NCBI RefSeq assembly: GCF_002078875.1
Contig: NC_034412.1
Location: 8,017,230-8,081,229 of the forward strand
Reading direction: 5' to 3'
DNA length: 64,000 bases
Origin: Numida meleagris
Lineage: Eukaryota > Chordata > Aves > Galliformes > Numididae
Position 1 is the stretch's first letter. Each line of letters begins with the position of its first letter. A program made the translations under genes and the position numbers. The notes beneath the pieces are model-generated. The model saw only the letters and a list, made by a program, of their open reading frames with translations. It was not told the origin of the DNA and ran no database searches. This document shows positions 62,960 to 64,000 of this stretch, one piece after another.

Positions 62960-64000
62960 AAGGCAAGAAAATGTCTGCAGGGGAGATGCTATGTAGTTAA
63001 AGTCACCAGTCTTGTCGAGGCAGCTTATTGCCTTTTCAAATGACAGTGTATTCAGGATTTAAAAACAAAACACATGAAAACCTACAGAGATATGGGGAAA
63101 AAAAAAGACAAATGAGAATAATTGATTTGTGTAATCTTAAAGGCCCCTGCTCAATCTCTATTTTCTTTTCACTGTAAAATGGAAATAATAGCTATTTACC
63201 AGATTACTCCCATGTTCTGAAATAACTTACCGACTTTAGTAAAATGTTTCAATATTGTCAAGTAGAAGGGTCCATTCAAAACATTACAGGAATTTAAAAG
63301 TCAGGCAATCCAGATAGCGCTCAGTAAGTTTTGAGATTCCTGGACTTACTGTGGATTATTTCAAAGCAACTTTTTTGAAAGAGTATGAAAAGTTGCCAAG
63401 AATCCTGAAATTTTTACTGGAATGGAAATTCTAATTTTTGACCAACTATCCCAGACAAAGCCAACCAAACCTATTTCTATTCTGTTCTGGCTTGTTCTGT
63501 TTTGCTCTTCTATTGTCTGTGCCACTGAAATACTTGAGTGCCTTCCAGAAGTACATCAAGTGACATAACTAGCGTTTGTTACATGAGAATCTATTCTCCT
63601 TTTCTCCCCAGTGGGAAGCTTATATAAGATGTTTTGTCTTAGTAAAGTTTTTGATTGATTTAAATTTTCCTCTTCATTTCCACATTTTCCCTGCCATGTG
63701 TTTTGATGCTGTAGCCAGTAACAACAGCAGTTTTCTGAGCTGAGGCTTTTAAGTCCCTTGGTATGGCTTTTACCCTGTGTCACGCTGTCCTGATATGTAA
63801 GCCCCCCCTTAATTTTTATATTTTTTTTACCCTTTTATCAAAGTCAAAGCTATTTATGTTGCCACGCAACTCCTAACAACAGCATATTTTGGCTTCGGTA
63901 GGGATGTCATGGTTCTCTCAGTTCCATGCCTGTGCAGTTTGATGGGTGTGGGAAAGCTTTGTTGAAGATGGATAGGAGGCAACTGTGAAATCAGAGATCA
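62960..64000. other. Right edge: probable intron of the fifth cystatin-like gene
   Basis: No convincing exon found on either strand. A short stretch at 63345-63399 (minus) has a faint cystatin exon-5 look but lacks the length and second cysteine. The sequence CTTATATAAG at 63619-63628 is a perfect palindrome. Confidence 0.4.

Noticed and set aside
63240..63300. Minus-strand frame NGPFYLTILKHFTK before a GTAAGT donor
   Set aside because: No acceptor AG with a pyrimidine tract upstream and no cysteines; not a credible cystatin exon.
63345..63399. Minus-strand stretch after TTTCAG with a faint cystatin exon-5 look (LFILFQKSC)
   Set aside because: Only 55 bases to the next donor, half the usual exon 5 length, with no second cysteine; likely chance.
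1..64000. tRNA, rRNA, CRISPR arrays or bacterial-type operons
   Set aside because: None seen; the sequence is vertebrate nuclear DNA.

Overview
This window is from a bird genome, most likely chicken or another galliform. The kininogen on the minus strand carries the avian kinin RPPGFTPLR (ornithokinin), the interspersed repeats are CR1 LINE fragments, and the genes have vertebrate GT-AG introns. There is no operon, CRISPR array or other prokaryotic structure.

The window is dominated by the liver plasma-protein cluster of the type-3 cystatin superfamily, all transcribed leftwards on the minus strand. From upstream (right) to downstream (left): an incomplete fetuin-like gene (one recognised exon, 62877-62957), AHSG/fetuin-A (59046-52630), FETUB (46838-39682), HRG (37092-27170) and KNG1 (24330-7692). 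I rebuilt the four complete genes exon by exon. Every join is GT-AG and stays in frame, giving precursors of 344 (AHSG), 406 (FETUB), about 664 (HRG, depending on the true size of an assembly gap) and 608 residues (KNG1). Each has a signal peptide, two cystatin domains (three in KNG1), each domain split over three exons of nearly constant length, and a last exon holding a gene-specific tail: mineral-carrier tail, fetuin-B tail, His/Pro-rich metal-binding tail, or kinin plus histidine-rich contact domain. All four tails contain Cys-Pro-Gly near the end. The order AHSG-FETUB-HRG-KNG1 is the same as in mammals.

Layout: 1-7198, downstream of KNG1, has no recognised gene, a few unassigned open frames and a small CpG-rich patch; 7199-24380 KNG1; 24400-26740 spacer with two CR1 copies; 26743-37210 HRG, with a 277-base run of N inside its tandem repeat; 37210-39588 spacer; 39589-46944 FETUB; 46945-52293 spacer; 52294-59142 AHSG; 59143-62876 spacer with one CR1 piece; 62877-62957 the fifth gene, which must continue past the right edge. 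TATA boxes lie about 90-120 bases upstream of the ATG in AHSG, FETUB and HRG.

The main item worth following is the fifth, upstream cystatin/fetuin-like gene, which has lost a normally invariant cysteine. Others are the HRG repeat hidden by the gap, CR1 insertion right beside a kininogen exon, and a family of old palindromic repeats.
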